This document shows, in pieces, positions 37,153 through 46,172 of a DNA stretch of 64,000 bases. This DNA is from an uncultured Saprospiraceae bacterium. GTDB lineage: Bacteria; Bacteroidota; Bacteroidia; Chitinophagales; Saprospiraceae. The notes beneath the pieces are model-generated. The model saw nothing but the letters and a program-made list of their open reading frames with translations, ran no database searches and was not told the origin of the DNA. The translations under genes and the position numbers were made by a program. Within the stretch, counting starts at the first letter, position 1, and every line of letters begins with the position of its first letter. The stretch is from assembly GCA_938045585.1 (NCBI GenBank), contig CALIAU010000016.1:28638-92637 (forward strand), in the 5' to 3' direction.

Positions 37153-37952
37153 AATTGCAAGTTACCTTTTAGAACAATCTGTGCCTGTGAGCGTATGATC
37201 ATTTTCGTTTCGCTTATCAGCTCTACTTCCATAAAACCAGAACGTTCAGAACACTGAAAGGACTGCATCTTTTTCTTAGCCAGACGCACACTCCAATACT
37301 TTGCTAAGAAAGTATGTGTACCACCCGTAACAGGATCCTCATTCGTACCACTCCATGGCCAGAAGTAACGGGATTCGAAGTCATAATTTGGATCTACAGA
37401 ACGTGCTGTTACTAAGACTCCGTTTATTGCGCTATGTGCTTTAAGCAGGTTTTCAAAGTCAGGCTTCAATCTCCGCAACAGATGCGCATCTTCAATTTCT
37501 AGTAAAAGTATTTTTGTCTCAGAATTGTATTCTGAATTCACTATCTCAGTCAGCCCTAAAGCATGCAATAAGGCATCGGGTGCAGCTTGTGGAATTGTAT
37601 TATAGATAGGAAACTCCATCTCTATTTGTCCATCCTTTTTTCGCACCACAAGATCCAATTCCTCGATTGTTTTAAATGTGAATACAGTACTACTTTCTTC
37701 TTTATCAAACAAAACCTTAGCAGATGCTAGGGTGGCATGTCCACATAAAGGAATTTCCATTTTGGGAGAAAAATATCGAATGGTATAGCCAGTCTCTGCC
37801 TCTTGCAAAAATGCTGTTTCTGACAAGCCAAACTCCTTAGCTATGGACTGCATTTCTGCATCTTTCAACTTACTGTGAAGTAGGCAGACACCTGCTGGAT
37901 TTCCCTTAAAGGCTGTATCTGTAAATGAGTCTACTATGTATGTTTCTATCAT
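37149..37952 (-). CDS. PhzF-family isomerase-like protein, copy 1
   Basis: PhzF/diaminopimelate-epimerase fold protein of 267 aa. Family motifs: VDSFTDTAFKGNPAGVC at the N-terminus, LSETAFL with the catalytic Glu, LCGHATLASA, and EDPVTGGTH near the C-terminus. The start is at MIETYIVDSF; the frame extends upstream to 38108 but that part overlaps the previous gene. No other phenazine genes are present, so a phenazine role is not supported; most such proteins have unknown substrates. A second copy is at 40488-41282. Confidence 0.9.
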   Translation of the reverse strand: MIETYIVDSFTDTAFKGNPAGVCLLHSKLKDAEMQSIAKEFGLSETAFLQEAETGYTIRYFSPKMEIPLCGHATLASAKVLFDKEESSTVFTFKTIEELDLVVRKKDGQIEMEFPIYNTIPQAAPDALLHALGLTEIVNSEYNSETKILLLEIEDAHLLRRLKPDFENLLKAHSAINGVLVTARSVDPNYDFESRYFWPWSGTNEDPVTGGTHTFLAKYWSVRLAKKKMQSFQCSERSGFMEVELISETKMIIRSQAQIVLKGNLQL

Positions 37953-37974
37953 CACTATATTATTGAATTTCCTT

Positions 37975-39087
37975 TTATAATTCCTTAAATGCAAATACAA
38001 GCTTTGTCTTTGGCTGCCAATTTTCTCCATCCTCACTTGAATACACTGTATAACTTTCTGGATATACAGGTAAATGGAAGGATAAATTTCCATCGCGAAG
38101 TGCGGCATTCATATCCTGTTCCTTTATCCTATTAGGCACGTCAACAAACAAATTACGATTTATCAATTCTCGGTTAACGTACCAGGGTGGATGGATCATT
38201 TTTTCAATCTGCATATCATTTGCAAATTCATACTTAGAATATTGCACAGCTCCTCCTTCTTTTGTTTTCACTAAAACAGAATTCAGCCTGCCATCTTTAT
38301 CATAACGATACTCACTTTCTGATTCCATTATTTGATTATTATATTTGGTTTTATGTAAATGCCCATCTGGATAATAAGTACATGTAATTGTGCTACTATT
38401 CTCCTTAAATTCCTTGTCTTTAGAAATTATCTTTTCTACTCTTCCATCTTGATAATGAATACTGTGTTGCGTATAAACATCATCCTTCTCAATAATATCA
38501 CCTTGTTCATTTAATAGATAATCAGTAAAACTAGTTTGTCCATTACTCGTCCTCTTCTTTCTATATGTGTTATTGCTTAGATTGTAATCATATTCTTCTA
38601 TGCTTTGAAGTTCTTCCACACCATCTAAAATGGTCATATTTTTGAGAGCCATTAATTTAGCTTCCATATATACATACACTTCTACACTTGTTTTACCTTT
38701 TGAAGTATATGTCCTTTGAGTAACATGACCTGTTTCATTATAACTGTACTGCTGATTAGATTTTATGCCTTTCAAATCAGAATCCATTTCAGTAAGTAGG
38801 CCATCCTTATGTTTAGAAATAATTTTTTCTATGATACGACCATCTGGAGCGCTTTCAACATACTCAATACGCGTCAAATTATCAGAGTAATCTAAAGTAC
38901 GCATTCTGACAGGTTGAAATTTCTTTTGCACTTGATTGTATTCAAAACTTGTAATTGAGCTTACTACAAACGAATCTTTTTCAGTGCTAAAACCAGAACC
39001 TTCTTTTTCTGAAATAGTACATTCTTGTTTAGCGATTACTAAGGCAAGTGGACTTAAAAAACACATGAATAATATATATTTAATCAT
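37975..39087 (-). CDS. secreted protein with YD-like repeats, function unknown
   Basis: A 370-aa protein with a signal peptide (MIKYILFMCFLSPLALVIA) and a long beta-rich body of short Tyr/Gly/Asp-containing repeats, such as SYNETGHVTQRTY, LNEQGDIIEKDD, YYPDGHLHKTKY and RYDKDGRLNSVLV. These resemble the MORN/YD-type repeat runs common in Bacteroidota secreted proteins. The C-terminus (SEDGENWQPKTKLVF) may be a separate small fold. No enzyme motif is seen. It lies 22 bp upstream of the phzF-like gene on the same strand. Confidence 0.8.
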   Translation of the reverse strand: MIKYILFMCFLSPLALVIAKQECTISEKEGSGFSTEKDSFVVSSITSFEYNQVQKKFQPVRMRTLDYSDNLTRIEYVESAPDGRIIEKIISKHKDGLLTEMDSDLKGIKSNQQYSYNETGHVTQRTYTSKGKTSVEVYVYMEAKLMALKNMTILDGVEELQSIEEYDYNLSNNTYRKKRTSNGQTSFTDYLLNEQGDIIEKDDVYTQHSIHYQDGRVEKIISKDKEFKENSSTITCTYYPDGHLHKTKYNNQIMESESEYRYDKDGRLNSVLVKTKEGGAVQYSKYEFANDMQIEKMIHPPWYVNRELINRNLFVDVPNRIKEQDMNAALRDGNLSFHLPVYPESYTVYSSEDGENWQPKTKLVFAFKEL

Positions 39088-39142
39088 AGGCAGTATTTTA
39101 TGGTTCAACTATAGCAAAGCAATCTTTTTTTCTTCTCTAGAA

Positions 39143-39844
39143 TTAAACGTAATTATCTAATTGTTCGTCCCAAGAATACGCATTATAATCAATCGCATAA
39201 TCCGAAATGTCCTTGTTTACGTATTCTTTATATATATCTCGAATTCCCTGTTCACCACCAAAATCAAATCGAAACCACTTAAACAGTACAGTCGTATGTA
39301 CACGTTTTTTTACTTCATCATAGCTGCTTTCTCCTTCTAAAAAGGATTGTGTAGCTATTGTGAGTTGCTTATCCAAATCAGTATGCTTATAAAACGCTAT
39401 GGGGGGACAACTTTTTGCACCGCAGTTTAGAGCAAAATGAATTCTAAAATCTAATTCGTCCACAGCAAGATTTTTTATAAGAATAGGTGCAAAGGGGTTA
39501 GAAAAAAAACCTAGAGCATGTTTCATTTTATATCTACGCAAAATTCCATGTTCCATATCATCTAAACTAAAGGACTCCCCTGCGATAATTATTTCTTGAG
39601 ATGTATATATATGGTCTTTGGAAACCCTGCGCTCCTTACGTAAAATTTGGTAATAGGCATTATAAGCATTTATCCAAAATGTCTTCTTTCTTGTATCATC
39701 GCTTAATTCAGTATATAAATCCTCTAAAGACAATGCAGCAATTTCTTTCTCCAGCTCGCTCGTCTCTTCCCCCTTCTTCACTGCTAAAAGTAATTGCTCC
39801 CCTAATCTATTTACTTGACCCAAACCGCTTTTTTCTGTCATCAA
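39143..39844 (-). CDS. DUF547 domain-containing protein
   Basis: A 233-aa protein of the DUF547 family. The conserved signature is visible: FWINAYNAYYQIL, then DMEHGILRRYK, and FALNCGAKSCPPIAFY with a conserved Cys pair. The family is widespread in plants and Bacteroidota and has no proven activity; the Asn/Cys/Asp pattern has led to proposals of a peptidase-like fold. There is no signal peptide. It lies 35 bp downstream of the TPMT-like methyltransferase gene on the same strand. Confidence 0.88.
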   Translation of the reverse strand: MMTEKSGLGQVNRLGEQLLLAVKKGEETSELEKEIAALSLEDLYTELSDDTRKKTFWINAYNAYYQILRKERRVSKDHIYTSQEIIIAGESFSLDDMEHGILRRYKMKHALGFFSNPFAPILIKNLAVDELDFRIHFALNCGAKSCPPIAFYKHTDLDKQLTIATQSFLEGESSYDEVKKRVHTTVLFKWFRFDFGGEQGIRDIYKEYVNKDISDYAIDYNAYSWDEQLDNYV

Positions 39845-39879
39845 TCCTATTCTATTTTCAAAATACGTTTCATATGCAC

Positions 39880-40476
39880 TTACTTTCTAACAAAAATTCC
39901 AAACAATTCATTCCCTGCACGCGGAGGAATTGAATTGTAACAATTCTCAAAAACCTGCACCTCAAAGTATGGCTCTAGATACGTGAGGTATTCCTCTTTA
40001 GTACCTCCAAAGGGACGTTTACTATCCTTCTCTAATTCTATTGCAAACCATAATCCTACTAAAAGCCCATTTGCAGCTAGCAGTTTAGCCATTTGTTTCG
40101 CATAACTGTGGCGATTCTCTTTGCTTGGTTCGAAAGAACAAAAAAAGGTTTGCTCCAGAATAAGCTCATACTCCCCTTGATGTTCAAAAAAATTTCCATG
40201 TAACAGATGCTCCTCTGGAAAACTAGGGACTCGCATTTTAAAAGTATTAAGTGGATGCCTAGAAATATCTAAGACATGTACGTTATTAAAGCCTTGCTTA
40301 TGCAAGTATTCGGCCTCATAACTATTTCCTGCACCTGGTATAAGAATCCTAGTGTCTTTATCTTTTAATTGATCAACATATTCTTTTATCGGTGTGGATG
40401 GATATCCAATATCCCATCCTGTATGTTTATTTGTGTATCGTTCTGACCAATAATTTTCTAATTCGTGTGTATTCAA
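39880..40476 (-). CDS. TPMT-family class I SAM-dependent methyltransferase
   Basis: A 198-aa methyltransferase of the thiopurine S-methyltransferase group. It starts with the family pattern YWSERYTNKHTGWDIGYPS (Trp/Gly substrate loop); motif I is ILIPGAGNSYEAEYL, and LEQTFFCSFEP is the post-motif typical of bacterial TPMT-like enzymes. It transfers methyl groups from SAM to thiol, selenium or halide acceptors in different members; the substrate here is unknown. It sits 11 bp from the stop of the second phzF-like gene, on the same strand. Confidence 0.88.
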   Translation of the reverse strand: MNTHELENYWSERYTNKHTGWDIGYPSTPIKEYVDQLKDKDTRILIPGAGNSYEAEYLHKQGFNNVHVLDISRHPLNTFKMRVPSFPEEHLLHGNFFEHQGEYELILEQTFFCSFEPSKENRHSYAKQMAKLLAANGLLVGLWFAIELEKDSKRPFGGTKEEYLTYLEPYFEVQVFENCYNSIPPRAGNELFGIFVRK

Positions 40477-40487
40477 TTTGTCCGATT

Positions 40488-41282
40488 TTATATAGTTATA
40501 GTACCCTGCAAATATTTAACGGCGCTTCCCATTAATTCTACTCTATCTCCTAAAAATATGCACTGAAGCTTCCCTCTTCTTTCTGAAAGTTGCATTGCGT
40601 TTAATTTGGTCTTTCCAAGTCTCTCTGACCAAAACGGTGTAAGACTACAATGGGCTGAACCCGTTACAGGGTCCTCAAATATTGCTGCTTGAGGTGTAAA
40701 AAACCGAGATACAAAATCTACATCCTCTGTAGCACCTGGGGCCGTCACTGAGATGCCACCTGGATCTACATTTATAGAATTCATTATGGACATATCAGGA
40801 CGAAGGGCGAGTATATCATCCTGCGTATCGTACAGAAGTATATAGTCTCTTGATTTCCAAACCTCCTTGGGCTGGATGTTCAAGCCAGCTTTGATGGCTG
40901 CAGGCAATGTTGATTGTTCTGGAGGCCTAGCAGGAAAATTGAGGATGAATTCTCCATTTTGAAAGCGAACAGCTAGAGCACCGCTTTTTGTTTCAAAAAT
41001 AATTTCCTCTCCTCCCATTCCTTTCTCATTTACTAGAACAAAGGCCGCCGCCAAAGTGGCATGACCGCATAAATCCATTTCTATTTCTGGTGTAAACCAA
41101 CGTAGCTCATATTTATTGTCAGATTTCGCTACATAAAAAGCAGTTTCTGCAAGATTATTTTCTTTGGCAATCTGTAGAAGTAAACTATCATCCAGCCAAT
41201 TTTCTAAGGGACATACAGCTGCCGGATTTCCTCCAAACAAAGTATCTGTAAATGCATCAATTTGAAATATTTCAAGTTTCAT
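40488..41282 (-). CDS. PhzF-family isomerase-like protein, copy 2
   Basis: 264 aa, with all PhzF motifs: IDAFTDTLFGGNPAAVC, LAETAFYV with the catalytic Glu, DLCGHATLAAA and EDPVTGSAHC. It is clearly a paralogue of the protein at 37149-37952 but only moderately similar, so this is an old duplication or separate acquisition rather than a recent copy. No phenazine genes accompany it. It precedes the TPMT-like gene by 11 bp in the direction of transcription. Confidence 0.9.
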   Translation of the reverse strand: MKLEIFQIDAFTDTLFGGNPAAVCPLENWLDDSLLLQIAKENNLAETAFYVAKSDNKYELRWFTPEIEMDLCGHATLAAAFVLVNEKGMGGEEIIFETKSGALAVRFQNGEFILNFPARPPEQSTLPAAIKAGLNIQPKEVWKSRDYILLYDTQDDILALRPDMSIMNSINVDPGGISVTAPGATEDVDFVSRFFTPQAAIFEDPVTGSAHCSLTPFWSERLGKTKLNAMQLSERRGKLQCIFLGDRVELMGSAVKYLQGTITI

Positions 41283-41309
41283 TTTTACAAGATATTATGT
41301 TTATAATTA

Positions 41310-42074
41310 TTAATACGTTTTTACAAAATGATCTAAGGAATCTAAGTCATCCACACCAATTATATCTACATCCAATGCAAGTAAAAGCTTCCAAGTTTCC
41401 TCCGTATCTTTCGTATCCCAAAATCGTATCTTTCGTCCTGCTTTCTTTGCCTTTTCTACTAGTTCTATAACTGACTTAATACTGCTCCTAGTTGCTCTCT
41501 TATCTCCCTTCCAACTTGTGAGCTCTGAAAACTTTGCACTTATCATGACTATGCGTTCATGTAATACTGTTTGTCCTAAATCTGATGCTCTCCCATCAAT
41601 AAAGAAATATGGATAATCTTTTGTTTGCAAAAGTGCCTGTTTAGGGACATCGCCACTTAATACAATTTGAACAGATTTGCCTGTCGCATCATCCAAACTG
41701 ACTAAATGATCCGCAAAGGGCAAAAGTGACGTCTCTAAGAGCTCCAATAAATTATCTGTACAGATTTTTATATCTACTAGCAAGATGAGATGCTTGAATT
41801 TTCTTTCTTTTGAAAATAATGGCTCAAGATATAATTCTTGGATGCTAGGCTTAAGATATAAGTCTTCAGGATCATGGGCCACAACTATTTGCCCCTTATG
41901 CGCGAAGACATCTATTTCTATTGAACTAAAGCCTTTTTCTAGGGCTGTGGTGAGAGGAAATTCTTGCGCGTAGTCGTTATGCGAATGCCCTTGAAAATAT
42001 TTACCAAAGGCTTCCATCTGTCCCTGCAGGTAAGGGCAAAATAGAATTAAACATAGGAATGTAAGTGAACGCAT
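41310..42074 (-). CDS. secreted GDPD/PI-PLC-like phosphodiesterase
   Basis: A 254-aa exported protein with a signal peptide (cleavage near QGQ). It has the TIM-barrel phosphodiesterase signature: QGHSHNDYAQEFPL with His-x-His, ALEKGFSSIEIDVFAHKGQ with Glu and Asp metal ligands, and VVAHDPEDL with the second His. The C-terminal strands carry KIRFWDTKDT and IIGVDDLDSL. The family cleaves glycerophosphodiesters or inositol phospholipids; the choice is not decidable here. It is co-directional with, and close to, the TonB-C protein gene. Confidence 0.82.
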   Translation of the reverse strand: MRSLTFLCLILFCPYLQGQMEAFGKYFQGHSHNDYAQEFPLTTALEKGFSSIEIDVFAHKGQIVVAHDPEDLYLKPSIQELYLEPLFSKERKFKHLILLVDIKICTDNLLELLETSLLPFADHLVSLDDATGKSVQIVLSGDVPKQALLQTKDYPYFFIDGRASDLGQTVLHERIVMISAKFSELTSWKGDKRATRSSIKSVIELVEKAKKAGRKIRFWDTKDTEETWKLLLALDVDIIGVDDLDSLDHFVKTY

Positions 42075-42094
42075 AGCATCCTAAAGGTAGGAGT

Positions 42095-42859
42095 CTATTC
42101 TAACAAGAGGTTATTTTTTACATTAAAAAAGTTGATAACACAGCTATAATGATCTCCTGCAGTTAGGACGTAATTTGTTTTTACGCGTAAACCATCCGCA
42201 TACTGTGCAGGCGTCCACTTGGGCATGTTACAAACAGCCTCAAGCAATATCTTATCCCGCTCTTGGTTCACTGCATCACCGTACATTGAAGTGTCATAAA
42301 TTTCCGCATCAACTACCTCCCCTGTTTCATCAATTGTAAATTCTACTGCAGCCAGATGATGCTGCTTGAAACTAGAATTTGGTATTCTTGTTTTAGCAGC
42401 TTTTTCTAAATATGCATGCAGCGCAGTTTCACCACCCGGGAATTTTGCTTCTTTATCAGGATCCACAACGAGAGAAAATTGGATATCTTTTTCTTCATTT
42501 ACCTTCAAATTATTTTTTGGTAAATAACGCACATCCACTTCGATTTGAGTTGCTGCATCTGCATTACGTATAATAGCTAATTGTTCTTCAGTCAAGACAT
42601 GATCCTTACTGGTTGCTGACCTTTTTTGGCCTTTGTTTTGTGCTGCAACAGTAACAGAAACGTATTTCTCTACCCACTCTGCTTTATAATATTTATTCAG
42701 ATCATCAACGATTTTTATATGCGCTAGGTCCGGTTTACTAATAGAAAGTGGTGGATACACCTTACTGACCTGATAGTCTAATTGAAAATCTAAACTTTCT
42801 TGCCCTATTAGAAAAAGAGGTAAAAAGAAAAGAAGATATATGTGGAATGACTTGTTCAT
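42095..42859 (-). CDS. TonB C-terminal domain protein
   Basis: A 254-aa exported protein with a signal peptide (cleavage near LIGQ), a central linker and a C-terminal TonB domain (about residues 135-235): FPGGETALHAYLEKAA, then VEFTIDETGEVVDAEI and NMPKWTPAQYADGLRV. It lacks the usual N-terminal anchor plus Pro-rich spacer of classical TonB and lies entirely after a cleavable signal peptide, so it may be a periplasmic relative rather than an energy transducer. A perfect 14-bp palindrome abuts its start codon. Confidence 0.85.
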   Translation of the reverse strand: MNKSFHIYLLFFLPLFLIGQESLDFQLDYQVSKVYPPLSISKPDLAHIKIVDDLNKYYKAEWVEKYVSVTVAAQNKGQKRSATSKDHVLTEEQLAIIRNADAATQIEVDVRYLPKNNLKVNEEKDIQFSLVVDPDKEAKFPGGETALHAYLEKAAKTRIPNSSFKQHHLAAVEFTIDETGEVVDAEIYDTSMYGDAVNQERDKILLEAVCNMPKWTPAQYADGLRVKTNYVLTAGDHYSCVINFFNVKNNLLLE

Positions 42860-42873
42860 GTCTAAATTTAGAC
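42860..42873. promoter_or_regulatory. 14-bp perfect palindrome at the TonB-C gene start
   Basis: GTCTAAATTTAGAC lies immediately upstream of the ATG (42859, minus strand). A perfect even palindrome here could be an operator or block ribosome access. No partner copy was seen in the window. Confidence 0.45.
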
Positions 42874-42922
42874 AGATTAAGCAATATCTCCAAAATTCAA
42901 ATCTTAAGGTATTATTAAAGTA

Positions 42923-43552
42923 CTAGATAATATAGGCAAGATGTGGGACAAAAATATTCACTGTTGTATTTACATCCACCTGTCTCCACCAATCAATCGC
43001 AACACTTAGCTTATCTGATATGATATACTTTGCTCCTAGGCTATATCTTGTGCGCTGAATATCTTTCACATCAGAATCTAATCGCCACCAAGGTTCAACA
43101 CCTGTAAACAACTTTAACTTATCACTGGCACTCCAAGTTAGGCTAGTCTTCCATCTGAAAAAATCTGCATCTACCACCTCATCAATATCCAGTGCCTTGT
43201 GCCAACGCGCATAGCTAGACAGATTTAGATTATCAAAGGATTTAGCTGCTGATATCTGGGGCCATATAAATTGGCGCTGCGTCCCCCCCGGTAAAAACCA
43301 AGTGCGTCCAATCAGATGTGCTGAAAAAATCGAATTCAGTTTATACTTTAGTGAATAATCAAGAGAAAAGTTTTGGTAATTCGTAAAATCTTCATTGAGA
43401 CGTAGAATAGGAGCAAAACTCGCAGAAGTCTTAGCATTTATACTATGGTTAAGGCTGGCTTTTGCCCACATAATATTATCGGCTGTTTGAGCTTGCATTG
43501 CTAAGGGTAGACTCAAGAGAAAAAGTATATATATTTTAATAGATCTATTCAT
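42923..43552 (-). CDS. DUF2490 outer-membrane protein
   Basis: A 209-aa DUF2490 family protein: signal peptide (cleavage near MQAQT), then alternating beta strands such as FSLDYSLKYKLN and FRWKTSLTWSASDKLKLFTGVEPWW, which form a small outer-membrane barrel. The start is taken at MNRSIKIYILFLL; upstream in-frame codons lead to a Cys/Thr-rich stretch without a signal peptide. Function is unknown. The run of minus-strand envelope genes (TonB-C, DUF2490, the next two exported proteins) suggests a shared envelope role. Confidence 0.85.
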   Translation of the reverse strand: MNRSIKIYILFLLSLPLAMQAQTADNIMWAKASLNHSINAKTSASFAPILRLNEDFTNYQNFSLDYSLKYKLNSIFSAHLIGRTWFLPGGTQRQFIWPQISAAKSFDNLNLSSYARWHKALDIDEVVDADFFRWKTSLTWSASDKLKLFTGVEPWWRLDSDVKDIQRTRYSLGAKYIISDKLSVAIDWWRQVDVNTTVNIFVPHLAYII

Positions 43553-43649
43553 ATTCACAAAAACAGTTGTATAATTTTCAAGGCATGAAGTTAATTGAAT
43601 GCAAGAATTATCCATAATATTTGGATTAGCTTTTGTAGATAAACAGTGA

Positions 43650-44588
43650 TTAAATTCCTAGTTCCTCTCTCCAATGCGCATCTGCATTTCGATTTTTATT
43701 CCAATAATCTAATTTTACGGCATTAATCAACGTTCCAGTAGACTCTTGTCGCTGCCTCCTAGAACCATAACCACTGAAATAGGACTCCTTCCACCCCTTT
43801 ACTGCATGTGGGAAAGCCCCATCAAATTGAATGCTAAGACTGCGCTCTAGACTTGGGTATTGAATAGAATAGTGGACGGTATTATCAGAGGTTTTTTCTA
43901 TGGAAGCAAAAGCCTCATACGCGTCCAAATCGATATGTCTTAATTGTAGGTAAAACATTGAAGGAACGATCGCTAATTTCCCTACAGGTAATTGATCAGG
44001 ATGCAACCTCAGTAATGACCATAGATCATCTTCAAGTATTACAGTATTTAGTTTTTTATCCTGAAAGCTTTCGCCTTCGAAGTATGAATCTAAGGAGAAT
44101 CGTAAATTGCCTTCATTTTTCATCTCCAGGTAGGTCATCCCGCACCACTCTTGGATGGATGAGGCAAGTTTTAATGAGGTACTATGATCTTCAACGGGAA
44201 AGAATGAACTTGCCATGAGCGAATAGGGATATACGCCAGTAATAAATTTATGTGTTTTGTTTAACTTTAATACGGGTACATTATCGGACGAACTCTTATC
44301 AGCCTTTGTGTTTGAAGTTCTTGAAAAGGGTTCCGTGACATATACTAAACTTGCTGTTCCCTCCCTGAGTTCTCCATACCTAGCCTGTGTCAGCTGAAAC
44401 GTGCTGATCTCTGCCTTGCCATCATACCAATACTGCTTGGCTTCATCTGACATCTTTCTGTTATTATCTTGGTTTTGTGATGAGGCATGCATGGCAGTTG
44501 TAGTTTTTGAAGAAAAAGATAAAAGAGAAATTGCAGCACACACACTTAATAATGGCAGCAATAAGAGTAAGATTTTACTTTTTTTCAT
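43650..44588 (-). CDS. conserved secreted protein (often mislabelled 'septum formation inhibitor Maf')
   Basis: A 312-aa exported protein with a signal peptide (ending near LLSFSS), followed by an Asn/Gln-rich linker. The mature body begins YWYDGKAEISTFQLTQARYG, then ELREGTASLVYVTEPFS, a strongly conserved opening in Bacteroidota homologues. From memory, some of these carry the database label Maf, but no Maf/HAM1 nucleotide-pyrophosphatase motif is present and the export signal argues against a Maf role. The true function is unknown. Upstream in-frame codons to 44642 are unlikely to be used. Confidence 0.78.
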   Translation of the reverse strand: MKKSKILLLLLPLLSVCAAISLLSFSSKTTTAMHASSQNQDNNRKMSDEAKQYWYDGKAEISTFQLTQARYGELREGTASLVYVTEPFSRTSNTKADKSSSDNVPVLKLNKTHKFITGVYPYSLMASSFFPVEDHSTSLKLASSIQEWCGMTYLEMKNEGNLRFSLDSYFEGESFQDKKLNTVILEDDLWSLLRLHPDQLPVGKLAIVPSMFYLQLRHIDLDAYEAFASIEKTSDNTVHYSIQYPSLERSLSIQFDGAFPHAVKGWKESYFSGYGSRRQRQESTGTLINAVKLDYWNKNRNADAHWREELGI

Positions 44589-44653
44589 TTGGTATAGATT
44601 TTTCAAGTAAGAAATAAACAAGGGCTTGGTTGTATTGTTCAATATTGAGAATC

Positions 44654-45538
44654 TTAGTCCGAGAAACGTTTGATTTCACTCTTATCAAAGCTCCACTCAG
44701 GTGTTTCTATAATCTCTGAAGAAAGGTCATACCAAGGGTTTAATTCTGAATTCATTGGATTTATCAGAATCTGAATCTCTTGTGCTGGCATATAACTTTG
44801 TGCTAAGAGGTACAATGGCTTAGCGCTTTTGTGATGAACCGCCTTATCTACCACAAGTACGGCATGTCCTGGATGGCCTCCCCGAATAAGCACATCTCCA
44901 ATTTCGGCTTCTTTGTTATCTATGGGAAGTAATTCTTTTTCTAATGAGGCTGTTCCTGCATACATAAATACAAGTTCTAAGTAGGACCAGAAGTCTGTAT
45001 AACTATTAGACCGCGGACTCCCCTCTTCCCAATACGTTGTATTCCCATTGACTATCATACGTCCACCCTCTAGCCATCTTGCGTAATCAACTCTAAATCC
45101 GTTTGTAAAATTAAAGTGAATCTTATCGTATTCTTTTTTCCTCCAATGATGTTCTGCCTTTAATCGCATAATTGCATCTGCACATTGATGTAAATCTTTT
45201 TTTCCTATATCTAAATCCACAACTGCACAGTACACACTATGGTTGGCTTTTTCTTGCCCATTGAAAAAACGCACCTTAGTATCATGGGGCTTAAGAGCTA
45301 AATTTCTAAGAAATTCTGCAAAAGAAGAAGCTGAATCAGGTTTCCGAACATAGGATTCAGGTGGGTTAATTCTGTCGACAAGTGTATTGCCCGATAAATT
45401 AAAGAGAGGCACATTTTCGTAGTTTGAATTATTAGTTTTTCTGCTTACCAATTGCTCTTCAATTTTCTTTGGTTTGCTATCACAGGAAATGAAGGAAAAT
45501 AAAACAAAGAGGAAAGCAAATTGAACTAGTAATTTCAT
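44654..45538 (-). CDS. DUF4846 lipoprotein
   Basis: A 294-aa lipoprotein: lipobox FISC (Cys about residue 19), then the DUF4846 domain with IHFNFTNGFRVDYARWLEGG and the characteristic DVLIRGGHPGHAVLVVDKA block, whose Gly-His-Ala-Val-Leu segment resembles NlpC/P60-like folds. The catalytic role of DUF4846 is not proven. It precedes, in transcription order, the exported protein at 43650-44588, with a 65-bp gap. Confidence 0.87.
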   Translation of the reverse strand: MKLLVQFAFLFVLFSFISCDSKPKKIEEQLVSRKTNNSNYENVPLFNLSGNTLVDRINPPESYVRKPDSASSFAEFLRNLALKPHDTKVRFFNGQEKANHSVYCAVVDLDIGKKDLHQCADAIMRLKAEHHWRKKEYDKIHFNFTNGFRVDYARWLEGGRMIVNGNTTYWEEGSPRSNSYTDFWSYLELVFMYAGTASLEKELLPIDNKEAEIGDVLIRGGHPGHAVLVVDKAVHHKSAKPLYLLAQSYMPAQEIQILINPMNSELNPWYDLSSEIIETPEWSFDKSEIKRFSD

Positions 45539-45604
45539 ATAAAATGAAACGTAAAAGAATCTATTAGAGTATACTACAAATACATCTAATACTAGTATGA
45601 AGTA

Positions 45605-46099
45605 TTAGATGCCGTTAGCCAAAAATAAAATAGCATAAAAGAGCACTATGACTGAAGAAGATAAATTATACGTCTTTGTGCTTAGATCAAGAGTTTTGGA
45701 AACAAGGATTGCCGCTACCCAAGCAAGAGAAGAGTATAGCAGGTCAAATCTGTCGAAGGTCCCATCTGTTAACGCATAAAACTGTAAACCTTCTAAAAAA
45801 AATGAGTATAAAAGAGGCAAGAACACTAGAAATTGCGCTACATTCTTACGTTTCATTGTTATACGACTTGATAAAAAGGCGGTACTAAACACCCATAAAC
45901 CTCCAGGTAAGGAATAAATATTTGTTTCTGAAAATTGAAAGTTAGTTTGCATATAGGCTACATAGTTATTTGCCAAAGACTCACCTAAAACTCCACTCAA
46001 GAACTGGCTCGCAAAGCAGCAATCGCCACGGAAGGCGGTATAAATAATCGCAGCTAGAATTAGCGGTAAAAGTGTAATCAGAGAAATTAAGTATTTCAT
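45605..46099 (-). CDS. integral membrane protein, VanZ-like layout
   Basis: A 164-aa protein with four predicted transmembrane helices (about residues 3-22, 66-78, 88-108 and 122-162, the last probably two helices). The layout with FDRFDLLYSSLAW near the third helix recalls VanZ-like proteins (short polar loop with Asp, then a helix), but the match is weak. There is a Cys pair (DCCFA) in the first outside loop. Function is unknown. Confidence 0.7.
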   Translation of the reverse strand: MKYLISLITLLPLILAAIIYTAFRGDCCFASQFLSGVLGESLANNYVAYMQTNFQFSETNIYSLPGGLWVFSTAFLSSRITMKRKNVAQFLVFLPLLYSFFLEGLQFYALTDGTFDRFDLLYSSLAWVAAILVSKTLDLSTKTYNLSSSVIVLFYAILFLANGI

Positions 46100-46172
46100 T
46101 CTATAAGCCTATCCAGTATAAATTCAATATCAGCTATAAATTCAGCACAATCTAATCTTAAATCTTGAATTT

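Noticed and set aside
37149..41282. Phenazine biosynthesis cluster
   Set aside because: Only PhzF-like proteins are present; none of phzA-E or phzG is seen, and PhzF relatives are widely used for other functions.
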